Assembly (NCBI RefSeq): GCF_000266905.1
Contig: NC_018027.1
Coordinates: 1,364,001-1,428,000 of the forward strand
Length of the DNA stretch: 64,000 bases
Direction of reading: 5' to 3'
Source of the DNA: Mycolicibacterium chubuense NBB4
GTDB lineage: Bacteria; Actinomycetota; Actinomycetes; Mycobacteriales; Mycobacteriaceae
A program made the translations under genes and the position numbers. Of this stretch, positions 26,926 to 35,839 are shown piece after piece (the first letter of the stretch is position 1; each line of letters opens with the position of its first letter). The notes under the pieces were generated by a model. It searched no databases and was not told the DNA's origin. It saw nothing but the letters and a program-made list of their open reading frames with translations.

Positions 26926-27909
26926 ATGGCCGCAGCCGATCCCGACGGGCCGACCGATCGCCGGCTCGAAGCCCGCAAGGTCGCCGTGGTGCTGGCCATC
27001 GCGATCGCCATGACGTCGGCGTTCGCGGCCGCCTACACCGTCGCCCTGGGCCGGCCCTTTCCGCGCCATCTGCCGATCGGCGTGGTCGGTGAACCGTCGG
27101 CGGAGATTCTCGACACCCTGCAGATGCGCGCGCACGAGTTCGACGTCCGGACCTATCCGTCGCGGGACGCGGCCGTCGCCGCCGTCGACGAGCAGGAGGT
27201 CACCGCCGTCATCGACGCGACCGCCGCGCCGCCGCAGCTGCTGGTGTCCAGTGCCAGCGACCCGTCGTCCGCCCGCGCGCTGACCCAGCTCGACCAGCGT
27301 GCGGCGGGCGGGATCCCGTTGCAGATCGTCGACCTGCACCCGCTGCCCGCCAGCGACCCCGGCGGACTCGCGACGTTCTATCTGGTGATCGCCGCGACGA
27401 TCCTCGGCTTCGTGTCGATGTTCCAGCTGCGTGCCAACGTCAAGACGCTGACGTTGACCCGATGGCTGGCCTGCGTCGCGGTGCTGACCGTCGTCGGTGG
27501 CGCGGCGCTGGCCACCGTCTCGGGGCCGATCCTGCACGCGGTACCGGCGTCGTTCCCGGAACTGTGGCTGCTGGTGTCGCTGCAGATCGGTGTCGCGGCG
27601 CTGTTCAACTCGACGATGCTGATCCTGATCCACCGCTGGGCGATCATCCCGACCTGGCTGGTGTTCATCCTGCTGGGCAACACCTCCTCCGGCGGTGCGG
27701 TGTCGGCGTCGCTGCTGCCCCAACCGTTCGCGTTCCTCAACCACGCCCTTCCCAGCGGTGCGACCGTCACCGCGATCCACTCCGCGTCGTACTTCCCGGC
27801 GAATCAGCGGCTGTTGCCGTTCCTGGTGCTGGCGGTGTGGCTGATCGGCGCCCTGGTGGTGCTGGTGGTCGTCTCCCGCAGGATCGGCCGCTCGCCGGCG
27901 AACCGCTGA
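26926..27909 (+). CDS. Polytopic membrane protein, ABC-2/YhgE-like
   Basis: A 327-residue membrane protein: helix 1 at about 18-40, a non-membrane domain of about 110 residues (GVVGEPSAEILDTLQ, a periplasmic-type fold) and five to six helices from about 149 to 315. This order resembles the ABC-2 permease/YhgE-Pip/DUF3533 group, exporters without a fused ATPase. No ATPase gene is adjacent. The ATG at 26926 follows GGGGGAG. It ends 68 bp before the ECF sigma gene. Confidence 0.72.
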   Translation: MAAADPDGPTDRRLEARKVAVVLAIAIAMTSAFAAAYTVALGRPFPRHLPIGVVGEPSAEILDTLQMRAHEFDVRTYPSRDAAVAAVDEQEVTAVIDATAAPPQLLVSSASDPSSARALTQLDQRAAGGIPLQIVDLHPLPASDPGGLATFYLVIAATILGFVSMFQLRANVKTLTLTRWLACVAVLTVVGGAALATVSGPILHAVPASFPELWLLVSLQIGVAALFNSTMLILIHRWAIIPTWLVFILLGNTSSGGAVSASLLPQPFAFLNHALPSGATVTAIHSASYFPANQRLLPFLVLAVWLIGALVVLVVVSRRIGRSPANR

Positions 27910-27913
27910 CATC

Positions 27914-27938
27914 GAACCGGGTGTAACCCGCCCTCGTA
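27914..27938 (+). promoter_or_regulatory. Possible ECF-type promoter
   Basis: GAACC (27914-27918), 16 bp, then CGTA (27935-27938), which fits the GAAC...CGT pattern used by many ECF sigma factors. The spacer holds CGGGT/ACCCG (27918-27922, 27926-27930), an inverted repeat. It would drive the sigma gene and allow autoregulation. The match is short. Confidence 0.35.
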
Positions 27939-27977
27939 TCACTCTGCGAAACGCACGACGGAGCGGACGGACAGCAG

Positions 27978-28562
27978 GTGAATGGGCGGACCGATCTCGT
28001 GATGGTCGACGGTGAGCGTGCCCCCGCGCCGCCGCGTGCCCTCAATGTGGTTCCCACCGATCGCTACGCCGACTGGAACGCCGTGTACCAGGACAACGTC
28101 GCCTGGGTGTACCGGACGCTGTTCGCCCGGGTCGGCAACCGCGCCGACGCCGAGGACCTCACCGCCGAGGTGTTCATGGCGGCGCTCAAACCGCTGAGGA
28201 TCACCGCGTCGGCGGCCGAGGTGCGGGCGTACCTGAAGGCCACCGCGCGCACCGTGCTCGCGGCGCACTGGCGACAGACGTTCGGCCGCGAGATCACGAC
28301 GATCGACAACATCGAAGCCATCGACACCCTCGGTGCGGTGGCCGTCGCCGCACCCGCGGTCAGCACGGCGCCGCAACGGGTGGCCGGGGTGCTCGACGCG
28401 CTGCCGGCCAACTACCGGAGGATCTTGGAACTGCGCTTCCTGCAGGGACTTTCGATCAAGGACTCGGCGAAGGCGATGGGCGTCACCGTCGGAAACGCCA
28501 AGGTGCTGCAGCACCGCGCCCTACGATTGGCGGCACAGGTCAACGACAAGGATCGGCGATGA
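27978..28562 (+). CDS. ECF-type RNA polymerase sigma factor
   Basis: A 194-residue ECF sigma factor. Region 2 is seen as WNAVYQDNVAWVYRTLFARVGNRADAEDLTAEVF (in parts, about residues 33-67) and region 4 as ALPANYRRILELRFLQGLSIKDSAKAMGVTVGNAKVLQHRAL (in parts, about 141-183). It should direct transcription in response to an envelope or redox cue. Start is the GTG at 27978; a later GTG inside the frame is possible. Its stop overlaps the ATG of a membrane Rieske protein (ATGA), the arrangement normally seen for a sigma/anti-sigma pair. Confidence 0.88.
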   Translation: MNGRTDLVMVDGERAPAPPRALNVVPTDRYADWNAVYQDNVAWVYRTLFARVGNRADAEDLTAEVFMAALKPLRITASAAEVRAYLKATARTVLAAHWRQTFGREITTIDNIEAIDTLGAVAVAAPAVSTAPQRVAGVLDALPANYRRILELRFLQGLSIKDSAKAMGVTVGNAKVLQHRALRLAAQVNDKDRR

Positions 28563-29266
28563 ACGCGCGGGGTTTGCGGCGCTACCTCGACGACCTGCTC
28601 GCGGGCCGTCGCCCCCGGCCGTTCGAGGCCGACGACTTCGAGGCCGAGCAGATCCGCACCGCGATCGACCTGCAGGCCGCCCGCAAGGGCGCCGACGAAC
28701 CCCGGCCCGAATTCCTGGCCGCTCTGCACAGCACGCTGGCCTCCCAGCTGGGCGAGGGCGGTCCGGCCGGTGACCACCGGCCTCCGGCGGCCACCCGCCG
28801 CCAAATCGTGGTCGTGACCTCGGCAGCGGCGGCCGCCGCGGTGGCCGCCGTCGCCGTGGACCGGCTGGCGCTGCGCGGCGAGCACCAGCCGGCGGAGGCC
28901 ACCGGCGGCGCACAGCTCACACCCACCGACGGCCGCTGGACACCGGTCGGCAACAGCGCCGACATCGCCGAGGACGGCGTCATGCATCCGTTCGACACGG
29001 CGTCGGTCATCGGCTTCGTCCGGCGGGTCGACGGCCGGCCCGAGGCGGTGTCCGGGGTGTGCACCCATCAGGGCTGCCGGCTGTGGTTCGACAAGGCCGA
29101 CACCCGGCTGCGCTGTCCGTGCCACTCGACGTCGTTCTCCCCGGAGGGGCAGGTGCTGACCCATCAACTGCCGATCGCCCCCGCGCCGCTGCCGAAGCTC
29201 GACGTGCGGGAGAACAACGGCGTCATCGAGGTGCTCGCCCCCGGGCAGCCGACCGAGCCGGGCTGA
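28559..29266 (+). CDS. Membrane-anchored Rieske protein, candidate redox anti-sigma factor
   Basis: A 235-residue protein with three parts: a soluble N-terminal domain of about 80 residues (RRYLDDLLAGRRPRPFEADD, then a helical stretch), one membrane helix (about residues 83-103, preceded by RRQ), and an outside Rieske domain whose cluster ligands are CTHQGC and CPCHSTSF. The Rieske motif binds [2Fe-2S]. It is translated with the ECF sigma factor through a 4-bp overlap. The topology (cytoplasmic domain, one helix, outside sensor) copies membrane anti-sigma factors, so a role sensing redox state for the sigma factor is inferred. Simple electron transfer is the alternative. Confidence 0.85.
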   Translation: MNARGLRRYLDDLLAGRRPRPFEADDFEAEQIRTAIDLQAARKGADEPRPEFLAALHSTLASQLGEGGPAGDHRPPAATRRQIVVVTSAAAAAAVAAVAVDRLALRGEHQPAEATGGAQLTPTDGRWTPVGNSADIAEDGVMHPFDTASVIGFVRRVDGRPEAVSGVCTHQGCRLWFDKADTRLRCPCHSTSFSPEGQVLTHQLPIAPAPLPKLDVRENNGVIEVLAPGQPTEPG

Positions 29267-29338
29267 GTAACCTCCGCGCCTACCTCTTGGTGTGCGGGCC
29301 GCAGAGCCGGCCCGCGACTCACCACCTGGAGGTATCGA
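29267..29338 (+). promoter_or_regulatory. Gap between Rieske and cupredoxin genes
   Basis: A 72-bp spacer with a hairpin GCGGGCC/GGCCCGC near 29300-29320 and the ribosome site CTGGAGG before the next ATG. GTAACC near its left end resembles part of the upstream ECF-type region. It could carry a second promoter or a weak terminator. Confidence 0.35.
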
Positions 29339-29812
29339 ATGCTCTGTCGCACAACGTTTTTGATATCTTTGGCCACCGCCGGGACGGCTGCTCTGGTCGC
29401 CGGCTGCTCCGCGGGCGCCGACACCGTCGCGGCGCCGTCGGTGACGTTCCCGCCCGGCAGCGCGACTCCCGGGATGGCGGGCATGTCGGGAATGCCGGAC
29501 ATGCCGGACATGCCGGGGATGCCGGCCCACCCGCCGTCGGCACCCGCAGCGCCGCCCAGCGGACCCGACGCGGTGGACATCACGAACTTCGCGTTCACGC
29601 CCGCGACGCTCACGGTGCCCGTCGGCGCCACCGTCACCTGGACCAACCGCGACGAGGAGCCGCACACCGTGGCCGCCGGCGACGGGACGTTCCACTCACC
29701 CGGCATGGGCACCAACGCCACCTACACCTTCACGTTCACCCGCGCCGGATCGTTCGGCTACGTCTGCTCCATCCACCCGTTCATGCACGGGACCGTGGTG
29801 GTGACCGGATGA
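29339..29812 (+). CDS. Cupredoxin (plastocyanin-like) lipoprotein with Met-rich segment
   Basis: A 157-residue exported lipoprotein: lipobox VAGC (Cys23), a Met/Pro-rich linker (about 45-62, GMAGMSGMPDMPDMPGM) and a C-terminal type I copper domain with His in EEPHTV and the cluster GYVCSIHPFMHG giving Cys, His and Met ligands. Met-rich linkers bind Cu(I), so copper handling or electron transfer at the cell surface is likely. The stop overlaps the metallophosphoesterase ATG. Confidence 0.9.
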   Translation: MLCRTTFLISLATAGTAALVAGCSAGADTVAAPSVTFPPGSATPGMAGMSGMPDMPDMPGMPAHPPSAPAAPPSGPDAVDITNFAFTPATLTVPVGATVTWTNRDEEPHTVAAGDGTFHSPGMGTNATYTFTFTRAGSFGYVCSIHPFMHGTVVVTG

Positions 29813-30741
29813 CCGGCGATCCGCATGCCATGACGCGGCGCCAGCTGATGCGGCATTCGGCGTGGTTCGGCGCGGCCGTCGTGCTGACCGTCGCCGGCGG
29901 CGAGGTGATCTCGCACGTGGCGGGTTCGGCGACCGCGGCCGGCGTCGCGCAGTCCGGCCGGCCGGCACTGCGGTTCGCTCAGATCAGCGACAGCCACCTC
30001 GGCTTCACCGGCGCCGCCAACACCGACGTCACCGCGACGTTCACCCAGGCCATCGACCAGCTCAACGGGCTGGGCTACCCGCCGGACTTCGTCATCCACA
30101 CCGGCGACCTGACGCACCTGGCGACGCCGGCGCAGTTCGATCAGGTCAAGCAGTTGATGACCGGCATCAACACCCCGCAGGTGTTCACGGTTCCGGGGGA
30201 GCACGACTCGATCGACGACGGCGGACAGAAGTACCTGCGCGCGTTCGGCGCCGGCAGCCGCGGCGACGGCTGGTACAGCTTCGACATCGCCGGCGTGCAC
30301 GTCATCGGGCTGGTCAACACGCTCAACCTGACCAAGCTCGGGCATCTCGGAGCCGACCAGCTCGACTTCGTCCGCAAGGACGTCGCGTCGCTGTCGAGCG
30401 ACACCCCGATCGTCGTGTTCAGCCACATCCCGCTGTTCGCGATGTACCCGAACTGGGGCTGGGGCACCGACGACGCCGTCGCGGCGCTGAGCTACCTGCG
30501 CCGGTTCTCGTCGGTGACGTGTCTGAACGGGCATGTGCACCAGCTGTTCTCGAAGACCGAGGGCAACATCGCCTTCCACAGCGCGACCACCACCGCGTAC
30601 CCGCTGCCGCACCCCGGCGACGGCCCGGCGCCGAAGCCGGTGACGCTGCCGGCCGGGAGACTGCACGACGCGCTGGGGGTGCGCTCGGTCAGCTACACCC
30701 GCGGCGACAACGTGCTCGCGCTGAAGGAGCGGTCGCTGTGA
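29809..30741 (+). CDS. Tat-exported metallophosphoesterase
   Basis: A 310-residue calcineurin-like phosphoesterase. The N-terminus MTRRQLMRHSAW carries a twin Arg and a hydrophobic stretch, suggesting Tat export. Catalytic metal motifs in order: ISDSHLG (D-x-H), GDLTH, PGEHDS (where GNHD is usual), FSHIPLF and NGHVHQ. The GEHD variation replaces the common Asn with Glu and may change the metal or substrate. Natural substrate unknown. The ATG overlaps the cupredoxin stop and the 3' end overlaps the next GTG, so the three genes form one unit. Confidence 0.88.
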   Translation: MTGDPHAMTRRQLMRHSAWFGAAVVLTVAGGEVISHVAGSATAAGVAQSGRPALRFAQISDSHLGFTGAANTDVTATFTQAIDQLNGLGYPPDFVIHTGDLTHLATPAQFDQVKQLMTGINTPQVFTVPGEHDSIDDGGQKYLRAFGAGSRGDGWYSFDIAGVHVIGLVNTLNLTKLGHLGADQLDFVRKDVASLSSDTPIVVFSHIPLFAMYPNWGWGTDDAVAALSYLRRFSSVTCLNGHVHQLFSKTEGNIAFHSATTTAYPLPHPGDGPAPKPVTLPAGRLHDALGVRSVSYTRGDNVLALKERSL

Positions 30742-31160
30742 GGGCGGGCCTGCGGGCGGGGATCAGCCTCACTCTGGCGGTCAGCGGACTCGTCCACGCG
30801 GAGCTGTACGTGCACGGGTACCGGTTCGTCCCGACGGTCGGGCCCGCGTTCCTCGCGCAGGCCAGTGTCTTCATCGCACTCGCGATCCTGATCGCGCTGG
30901 GCGGGCCGCGCTGGCTGCAGCTGCTCGCCGCGGTCGGTGCGGGCGCGTCGCTGGCGGCGTTCGCGCTGTCGCGGACCGTGGGGTTCACCGGCTTCGTCGA
31001 ACACGGCTGGCAGCCGGCTCCGCAGACCGTGGTCGCCGTCGTCGCCGAGGTGCTGACGGTCGCGCTGTGCGGCGTCTCGCTGCTGCCGGTGCGACGCGGC
31101 GCGCCGACCGGGCTCGCAGAACAGGCACCTGCCGGTCAACACGAAAAACGCCCCGTGTGA
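30738..31160 (+). CDS. Small four-helix membrane protein
   Basis: A 140-residue membrane protein with about four helices (residues about 9-25, 36-54, 60-80 and 95-118) and a hydrophilic tail. HAELYVHGYRF near helix 1 adds His residues that could bind a metal. No family name is certain; the shape recalls DoxX-like proteins. The GTG at 30738 overlaps the phosphoesterase stop, so it closes the redox/copper cluster just before mtrA. Confidence 0.75.
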   Translation: MRAGLRAGISLTLAVSGLVHAELYVHGYRFVPTVGPAFLAQASVFIALAILIALGGPRWLQLLAAVGAGASLAAFALSRTVGFTGFVEHGWQPAPQTVVAVVAEVLTVALCGVSLLPVRRGAPTGLAEQAPAGQHEKRPV

Positions 31161-31173
31161 TATCCGCGGTTTC

Positions 31174-31187
31174 TCACCATCTGGTGA
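31174..31187. promoter_or_regulatory. Palindrome before mtrA
   Basis: TCACCA-TC-TGGTGA (31174-31187) is a perfect inverted repeat ending 4 bp before the mtrA ATG. It may be an operator or a small hairpin covering the ribosome site. No known MtrA site was matched. Confidence 0.35.
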
Positions 31188-31191
31188 CACC

Positions 31192-31878
31192 ATGGACACC
31201 ATGAGGCAAAGGATCCTGGTCGTCGACGACGACCCTTCGCTCGCCGAGATGCTCACGATCGTGCTGCGCGGCGAGGGCTTCGACACCGCGGTCATCGGCG
31301 ACGGTACCCAGGCGCTGACCGCCGTGCGGGAGCTGCGGCCCGATCTGGTGCTGCTGGACCTGATGCTGCCCGGCATGAACGGCATCGACGTCTGCCGGGT
31401 GCTGCGCGCGGACTCCGGTGTGCCCATCGTGATGCTGACGGCCAAGACGGACACCGTCGACGTCGTGCTCGGCCTGGAGTCCGGCGCCGACGACTATGTG
31501 ATGAAGCCGTTCAAGCCCAAGGAGCTGGTGGCCCGTGTGCGCGCCCGGCTGCGGCGCAACGAGGACGAGCCCGCCGAGATGCTGTCGATCGGCGACGTCG
31601 ACATCGACGTGCCGGCCCATAAGGTCACCCGGCAGGGCGAGCAGATCTCCCTGACGCCGCTGGAGTTCGACCTGCTGGTGGCGCTGGCACGCAAACCGCG
31701 CCAGGTGTTTACTCGTGATGTGCTGCTCGAACAGGTGTGGGGATACCGCCACCCCGCCGACACCCGTTTGGTGAACGTGCACGTCCAGCGGCTGCGGGCC
31801 AAGGTCGAGAAGGATCCGGAGAACCCGCAGGTGGTGCTCACCGTTCGAGGAGTGGGATACAAGGCCGGACCTCCGTGA
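31192..31878 (+). CDS. mtrA: MtrA response regulator
   Basis: A 228-residue OmpR/PhoB-type regulator, essential in M. tuberculosis and linked to DNA replication and cell division. The receiver domain shows VDDD, the phosphorylation site LLDLMLPG with Asp56, and TAKTD; the winged-helix DNA-binding domain (about 130-228) ends [10 protein letters not shown]. The chain follows M. tuberculosis MtrA almost residue for residue. The ATG at 31192 gives the standard [10 protein letters not shown] start. The stop TGA overlaps a GTG that opens a short repeat-coded peptide leading to mtrB. Confidence 0.98.
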   Translation: MDTMRQRILVVDDDPSLAEMLTIVLRGEGFDTAVIGDGTQALTAVRELRPDLVLLDLMLPGMNGIDVCRVLRADSGVPIVMLTAKTDTVDVVLGLESGADDYVMKPFKPKELVARVRARLRRNEDEPAEMLSIGDVDIDVPAHKVTRQGEQISLTPLEFDLLVALARKPRQVFTRDVLLEQVWGYRHPADTRLVNVHVQRLRAKVEKDPENPQVVLTVRGVGYKAGPP

Positions 31879-31946
31879 TCGCACGGCTCGCCGTGGTCGT
31901 GATCGCACGGCTCGCCGTCGCAGTGATCGGACGGCTCGCCGTCGCA
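31875..31946 (+). repeat. Three 24-bp repeats between mtrA and mtrB
   Basis: Units at 31875-31898, 31899-31922 and 31923-31946 begin GTGATCGCACGGCTCGCCGT (third unit has GGACGG in place of GCACGG). The last four bases are GGTC, CGCA and CGCA. The unit length is a multiple of three, so copy-number change keeps the reading frame. Confidence 0.93.
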
Positions 31947-31961
31947 GGGCCCCGTCAGTGA
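31875..31961 (+). CDS. 28-residue repeat-coded peptide linking mtrA to mtrB
   Basis: A GTG at 31875 overlaps the mtrA stop (GTGA) and opens 28 codons, three near-identical hydrophobic octads of the [24 protein letters not shown] type plus GPRQ, ending in a TGA at 31959-31961 that overlaps the mtrB GTG at 31958. The frame is thus coupled at both ends. It would let ribosomes pass from mtrA to mtrB across the repeat. The peptide could also insert in the membrane, with an Arg every eight residues. Whether it is made is unknown; mycobacterial MIRU units in the senX3-regX3 gap are a known parallel. Confidence 0.5.
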   Translation: MIARLAVVVIARLAVAVIGRLAVAGPRQ

Positions 31962-33601
31962 TCTTCGGCTCGAGGCGGCGCATCCACCGGCGGTCGGCAC
32001 CACTCATCCGCGGGCTGGGCGCGCTGGGTCGGGCGATCAGCTTGGCGTGGCGACGGTCTCTGCAGCTGCGCGTCGTGACCTTGACGCTCGGTCTGTCGCT
32101 CGGCGTCATCCTGGTTCTCGGCTTCGTGCTCACCAGCCAGATCACCGACCGCATCCTGGAAGTCAAGGTCGGCGCCGCCACCGAGGAGATCGAGCGCGCG
32201 CGCACCACCGTCAGCGGCATCGTCGGCGGTGAGGAGACCCGTTCGCTGGACAGCTCGCTGCAGCTGGCCCGCAACACGCTGATCGACCGCAAGGCCGACG
32301 CGGGCGCAGGGCTCGCCGGCACCTTCGACGCGGTGCTCATCGTCCCCGGCGACGGGCCGCGCGCGGCCACCGCCGCCGGACCGGTCGACCAGATCCCCGC
32401 CACCCTGCGCGACTTCGTCAAGGCCGGACAGGTCAGCTACCAGTACGCGACGGTGCACACCGACGGGTTCTCCGGGCCGGCGCTGATCATCGGCAGCCCG
32501 ACGTCCTCGCCGGTGACCAATCTCGAGCTGTACCTGATCTTCCCGCTCAACAGCGAGCAGTCCACGATCGCGCTCGTGCGCGGCACGATGGCCACCGGCG
32601 GCGTAGTGCTGCTGGGCCTGCTCGCCGCGATCGCCCTGCTCGTCGCGCGCCAGATCGTGCTGCCGGTGCGCTCGGCGTCGCGGATCGCCGAACGCTTCGC
32701 CGAAGGTCACCTGACCGAGCGCATGCCCGTGCGCGGTGAGGACGACATGGCGCGGCTGGCGGTGTCGTTCAACGACATGGCCGAGAGCCTGCACCGCCAG
32801 ATCACCCAGCTCGAGGAGTTCGGAAACCTGCAGCGGCGCTTCACCTCCGACGTCAGCCACGAACTGCGCACCCCGCTGACGACCGTGCGGATGGCCGCCG
32901 ACCTGATCCACGACCACGCCGAGGAGCTGGACCCGGCGCTGCGGCGCTCCACCGAGCTGATGGTCAACGAGCTCGACCGCTTCGAGTCGCTGCTCAACGA
33001 CCTGCTGGAGATCTCACGCCACGACGCCGGCGTCGCCGAGCTCGCCGTCGAGGCCGTCGACCTGCGCTCGATCGTGCAGAGCGCCCTCGACAACGTCGGC
33101 CACCTCGCCGAGGACGCCAAGGTCGAACTGATCATCGACCTGCCGGCCGACGAGATCATCGCGGAGATCGACCCGCGCCGCGTCGAACGGATCCTGCGCA
33201 ACCTGATCGCCAATGCGATCGACCACGCCGAACACAAGCCCGTGCGCATCCGGATGGCCGCCGACGCCGACACCGTCGCGGTCACCGTCCGCGACTACGG
33301 CGTCGGTCTGCGCCCGGGCGAGGAGAAGCTGGTGTTCAGCCGATTCTGGCGGGCGGACCCGTCGCGGGTGCGCCGTTCCGGCGGCACCGGCCTGGGCCTG
33401 GCGATCAGCATCGAGGATGCCCGGCTGCATCAGGGCCGGCTCGAGGCGTGGGGCGAGCCGGGTAAGGGTGCCTGCTTCCGGCTCACGCTGCCGCTAGTGC
33501 GCGGGCACAAGGTGACCAGCAGCCCGCTGCCGGTCAAACCGATCGGCGAACCGGCGGGGGTTCCGCCTCGTCGCCGCGAGCCGGCGGGAGAAAGCGTGTG
33601 A
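31958..33601 (+). CDS. mtrB: MtrB sensor histidine kinase
   Basis: A 547-residue membrane kinase partner of MtrA. Membrane segments at about 38-59 and 208-230 enclose a sensor domain of about 150 residues. A HAMP region follows, then HisKA with His301 in [10 protein letters not shown], and an ATPase domain with [16 protein letters not shown] and [10 protein letters not shown]. The C-terminal tail (about 515-547) is Pro/Arg-rich. GTG at 31958 gives a conventional start. The stop overlaps lpqB. MtrB responds to cell-wall and division state by family knowledge. Confidence 0.97.
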   Translation: MIFGSRRRIHRRSAPLIRGLGALGRAISLAWRRSLQLRVVTLTLGLSLGVILVLGFVLTSQITDRILEVKVGAATEEIERARTTVSGIVGGEETRSLDSSLQLARNTLIDRKADAGAGLAGTFDAVLIVPGDGPRAATAAGPVDQIPATLRDFVKAGQVSYQYATVHTDGFSGPALIIGSPTSSPVTNLELYLIFPLNSEQSTIALVRGTMATGGVVLLGLLAAIALLVARQIVLPVRSASRIAERFAEGHLTERMPVRGEDDMARLAVSFNDMAESLHRQITQLEEFGNLQRRFTSDVSHELRTPLTTVRMAADLIHDHAEELDPALRRSTELMVNELDRFESLLNDLLEISRHDAGVAELAVEAVDLRSIVQSALDNVGHLAEDAKVELIIDLPADEIIAEIDPRRVERILRNLIANAIDHAEHKPVRIRMAADADTVAVTVRDYGVGLRPGEEKLVFSRFWRADPSRVRRSGGTGLGLAISIEDARLHQGRLEAWGEPGKGACFRLTLPLVRGHKVTSSPLPVKPIGEPAGVPPRRREPAGESV

Positions 33602-35355
33602 GGCGCCTTCTGGCGGCCGTCTGCGCGCTCGCGCTCGTGCTGTCCGGATGCGCCGGAGTCCCGACTTCCTCCTCACCCCAAGCGATCGGCACCGTCGACC
33701 GGCCCGCGCCCCCGAGCCTGCCCAAGCCCACCCCCGGCATGGACCCCGACGTGCTGTTGCGCGAATTCCTCAAGGCCACAGCTGATCCCGCGAACCGCCA
33801 CCTCGCCGCCCGGCAGTTCCTCACCGATTCGGCCTCCAGCGGCTGGGACGACGCCGGCAGCGCGCTGCTGATCGACAACGTCGTCTTCGTCGAAACCCGT
33901 TCGCCCGATCGGGTTTCGGTGTCGATGCGGGCCGACATCCTCGGCTCGCTGTCGGACATGGGCGTGTTCGAGACCGGCGCGGGCGCGCTGCCCGATCCGG
34001 GCCCGATCGAGTTGGTCAAGACGCCGGGCGGCTGGCGCATCGACCGGCTGCCCAACGGAGTGTTCCTGGACTGGCAGCAGTTCCAGGACACCTACAAGCG
34101 CAACACCCTGTACTTCGCCGACCCCACCGGCAAGACGGTGGTGCCCGACCCGCGCTACGTCGCGGTGTCCGAGCCCGACCAGCTGCCCACCGAGCTGATC
34201 AGCAAGCTCATCGCAGGACCGCGACCGGAGATGGCCAAGACCGTGCGCAACCTGTTAGGGCCGCCGCTGCGGCTGCGCGGTCCGGTCACCCGTGCCGACG
34301 GCGGCAAGACCGGCATCGGACGCGGCTACGGTGGGGCGCGCATCGATCTGGAGAATCTCTCGACGACGGATCCGCACAGCAGGCAACTGCTTGCCGCGCA
34401 AATCATCTGGACGCTGTCGCGGGCCGGGGTGGACGGGCCGTACGTGATCAACGCCGACGGCGCCGCACTCGACGACCGCTTCGCCAACGGCTGGAAAACC
34501 GGGGACGTCGCCGCAACCGATCCCGGTGCGCTCGACGGCGCCGTGGCGGGCCTGCACGCACTCGTCGGCGGATCGCTGGTGGCTCTCGACGGGGATCGCG
34601 CGCCGCGGGTGGCCGGCTCGTTCGGGCAGACCCCCGGACAGACCGCGGCCTCGCTGTCGCGGACGGGCCAGGAGGCGGCCTCGATCGTCACGCTGCGCCC
34701 CGGCGCACCCGACATGGCGTCGTCGCTGTGGATCGGGCCCTTGGGCGGCAACGCAACTCAAGGGATGGATGGCCGCAGCCTGACCCGCCCGTCGTGGGCG
34801 CTCGACGATGCGGTCTGGGTCGTCGTCGACGGCCTCAACGTCGTGCGCGTCATCCAGGACGCCTCCGGTCAGCCCGCCCGCATCCCCGTCGACTCGACCG
34901 CGGTGTCGACGCGGTTCCCCGGCCCGATCACCGAACTGCAGCTCTCGCGCGACGGCACCCGTGCAGCGATGGTGATCAGCGGCCACGTCATCCTCGCCGG
35001 CGTCGAGCAGACCGCCGGCGGCAGCTACGCGCTGACCTATCCGCGGCGGCTCGGCTACGGGCTGCGCGAGACCGTGGTGTCGCTGTCGTGGCGCACCGGC
35101 GACGACATCGTCGTCACCCGGACCGACCCGCAGCACCCCGTGTCCTACGTCAACCTCGACGGGGTGAACTCCGACGCGCCGAGCCGCAACCTGGCGATGC
35201 CCGTCACCACCGTGGCCGCCAATCCGTCGTCGGTCTATGTCGCCGACGCGCGCGGCGTGCTCCAGCTTTCCGGGTCGGCCGCCGAGGGCGAGCCGGGATG
35301 GACAGAGGTCCGGCCGCTGATGGGGGCAGGTGTGCTCCCGGTGCTGCCGGGCTGA
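33598..35355 (+). CDS. lpqB: LpqB lipoprotein, MtrB modulator
   Basis: A 585-residue lipoprotein with lipobox LSGC (Cys18), an N-terminal GerMN-type region (about 50-300) and a C-terminal beta-propeller-like part. Family knowledge: LpqB acts with MtrB outside the membrane and affects MtrA phosphorylation and motility/biofilm. The GTG at 33598 overlaps the mtrB stop (GTGA), giving a coupled mtrA-mtrB-lpqB operon. The length is standard. Confidence 0.95.
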   Translation: MRRLLAAVCALALVLSGCAGVPTSSSPQAIGTVDRPAPPSLPKPTPGMDPDVLLREFLKATADPANRHLAARQFLTDSASSGWDDAGSALLIDNVVFVETRSPDRVSVSMRADILGSLSDMGVFETGAGALPDPGPIELVKTPGGWRIDRLPNGVFLDWQQFQDTYKRNTLYFADPTGKTVVPDPRYVAVSEPDQLPTELISKLIAGPRPEMAKTVRNLLGPPLRLRGPVTRADGGKTGIGRGYGGARIDLENLSTTDPHSRQLLAAQIIWTLSRAGVDGPYVINADGAALDDRFANGWKTGDVAATDPGALDGAVAGLHALVGGSLVALDGDRAPRVAGSFGQTPGQTAASLSRTGQEAASIVTLRPGAPDMASSLWIGPLGGNATQGMDGRSLTRPSWALDDAVWVVVDGLNVVRVIQDASGQPARIPVDSTAVSTRFPGPITELQLSRDGTRAAMVISGHVILAGVEQTAGGSYALTYPRRLGYGLRETVVSLSWRTGDDIVVTRTDPQHPVSYVNLDGVNSDAPSRNLAMPVTTVAANPSSVYVADARGVLQLSGSAAEGEPGWTEVRPLMGAGVLPVLPG

Positions 35356-35383
35356 GAAGCCGTTCTGCGAGAAAGGGTTGCGA

Positions 35384-35821
35384 GTGGACGTCAACGAGCT
35401 GCGGGAGATCCAGGTACCGAGGAAGACCGTCATCGCCGGGGCGGGGGTCGGGCTGGCCGCCGCGGCGCTGGCCGCGTGTTCGACGGGCGAGCCCGCCGGC
35501 TCCGGCGCATCGAGCAGCTCGTCGAGCCAGGCGCCGGCCGCCGGTGAAGCGCTCGCCAAGACCGCCGACGTGCCCGTCGGGTCCGGGGTGATCGTCGGCA
35601 AGACCGTGGTCACGCAACCGGTCGCCGGCCAGTACAAGGGCTTCTCGGCGGTGTGCCCGCATGCGGGGTGTTTGGTCAACAAGATCGCCGACGGGACGAT
35701 CGACTGCCCGTGCCACGGCAGCAAGTTCAACCTCGAGGGCGCGGCCGTCCACGGGCCGGCCAAGAAGCCGCTGGAGCCGGTGGCCGTGCGGGTCGAAGGC
35801 GGCTCGATCGTCAAAGGCTGA
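35384..35821 (+). CDS. Rieske [2Fe-2S] lipoprotein
   Basis: A 145-residue exported Rieske protein. The hydrophobic start (KTVIAGAGVGLAAAALAAC) ends in the lipobox LAAC (Cys32), then a Ser/Ala-rich linker, then the Rieske fold with ligands CPHAGC and CPCHGSKF. It is a different type from the sigma-linked Rieske protein: there is no N-terminal soluble domain. GTG at 35384 has GAAAGG upstream. It follows lpqB by 28 bp. The electron partner is unknown. Confidence 0.87.
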   Translation: MDVNELREIQVPRKTVIAGAGVGLAAAALAACSTGEPAGSGASSSSSSQAPAAGEALAKTADVPVGSGVIVGKTVVTQPVAGQYKGFSAVCPHAGCLVNKIADGTIDCPCHGSKFNLEGAAVHGPAKKPLEPVAVRVEGGSIVKG

Positions 35822-35839
35822 GCCGGGCCCGCGCCTGGT

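Noticed and set aside
26199..31160. Prophage or integrative element between tmk and mtrA
   Set aside because: No integrase, attachment repeats, tRNA or phage structural genes were seen; gene content is metabolic and regulatory.
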